Of a DNA stretch of 14,533 bases, positions 14,334 through 14,533 are shown one piece after another. The DNA comes from Pirellulales bacterium. GTDB lineage: Bacteria; Planctomycetota; Planctomycetia; Pirellulales; Thermoguttaceae. The translations under genes were made by a program, and so were the position numbers. The stretch's first letter is position 1. Each line of letters begins with the position of its first letter. The stretch lies in NCBI GenBank assembly GCA_030642635.1, contig DAOWNK010000058.1, positions 1 to 14,533 on the forward strand, in the 5' to 3' direction. The notes beneath the pieces were generated by a model, which saw nothing but the letters and a program-made list of their open reading frames with translations, had not been told where the DNA came from and did not search any database.

Positions 14334-14361
14334 ATTATGACATAATGGTTTTGGTTGTCAA
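14334..14361 (-). promoter_or_regulatory. Promoter of the rpsL-rpsG-fusA operon
   Basis: On the minus strand a perfect -35 box TTGACA (14361-14356) is followed after 16 nt by CATAAT (14339-14334). The predicted start near 14327 gives a leader of about 50 nt, A/T-rich, without a clear Shine-Dalgarno site. Its -35 box lies 3 nt from the edge of the palindrome pair at 14365-14430. Confidence 0.65.
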
Positions 14362-14364
14362 TAC

Positions 14365-14430
14365 AGTGGCACCGGCGCCACGCCGGTGTGACATAACTCG
14401 ATATGCCACCGGCGAGACGCCGGTGCCACT
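14365..14430. repeat. Pair of palindromes in inverted orientation (BIME-like) upstream of rpsL
   Basis: Two palindromes with identical arms CACCGGCG/CGCCGGTG occur at 14370-14388 (loop CCA) and 14407-14425 (loop AGA). The outer edges 14365-14377 and 14418-14430 are a perfect 13-bp inverted repeat (AGTGGCACCGGCG). The GTGGCAC flank and AGA loop also occur in the palindrome inside lolC at 487-510. Confidence 0.85.
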
Positions 14431-14533
14431 ACCACCTACCACCTACCACCTACCACCTACCACCTACCACCTACCATCTACCACCTACCATCTACCACCT
14501 ACCATCTACCACCTACCACCTACCGCCTACCAC
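14431..14533. repeat. 7-bp tandem array, running off the window
   Basis: Fourteen full heptamers plus five bases. Eleven... of the units follow ACCACCT or one-base variants: units 7, 9 and 11 are ACCATCT and unit 14 is ACCGCCT; the other ten are ACCACCT. It starts directly at the end of the palindrome pair and has no open frame of interest. The minus strand is G-rich (AGGTGGT repeats), so two-layer quadruplex formation is conceivable. Confidence 0.95.

Noticed and set aside
14431..14533. CRISPR array
   Set aside because: Units are 7 bp without spacers; this is a simple tandem repeat. The 57-bp leuS repeats also lack spacers and lie inside a gene.

Overview
The window looks like chromosomal housekeeping DNA from a high-GC bacterium, most likely a member of the Planctomycetota (about 0.7 sure). 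The evidence is indirect: a DUF4838/GH163-like secreted protein, a divergent EF-G in the rpsL-rpsG-fusA position with no tuf after it, several genes without a clear Shine-Dalgarno site, and many small palindromes between genes. No phage, integrase, transposase, CRISPR array, tRNA or rRNA gene was seen.

Layout: the left end holds lolC (partial, minus), almost touching lysS (minus). A 140-bp divergent promoter region separates lysS from leuS (plus), which ends at a strong intrinsic terminator. All remaining genes are on the minus strand. In transcription order from the right they are rpsL, rpsG, fusA, then a secreted DUF4838 protein with its own good promoter, nikR, uppP, a HIT-family protein and alaC. 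The right end is a palindrome pair and a 7-bp tandem array upstream of the rpsL promoter.

Functionally the window covers translation (LysRS, LeuRS, S12, S7, EF-G), envelope work (lipoprotein release by LolC, undecaprenyl-phosphate recycling by UppP), alanine/pyruvate metabolism (AlaC), nickel-responsive regulation (NikR), a nucleotide-binding HIT protein and a probable extracellular glycosidase.

The unusual signal is in the repeats and in one broken gene. (1) A 57-bp unit is present twice in tandem and in frame inside leuS, adding 38 residues to a loop at the start of the editing domain; one copy is free of stop codons in all six frames. (2) lolC carries, in frame, a three-copy 15-bp repeat fused to a perfect palindrome of the type otherwise seen between genes. 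(3) A family of palindromes, many with 3-nt loops, sits in nearly every intergenic gap, including inside the ribosomal protein operon. (4) Three degenerate 7-bp arrays share the pattern ACYNAYC; two of them meet the stop codon of the neighbouring gene. (5) fusA is interrupted by an in-frame UGA exactly where a conserved Trp (UGG) is expected. Together these resemble a short-palindrome system able to enter coding regions, comparable in principle to the palindromic elements of Rickettsia, but this is inference from one window.
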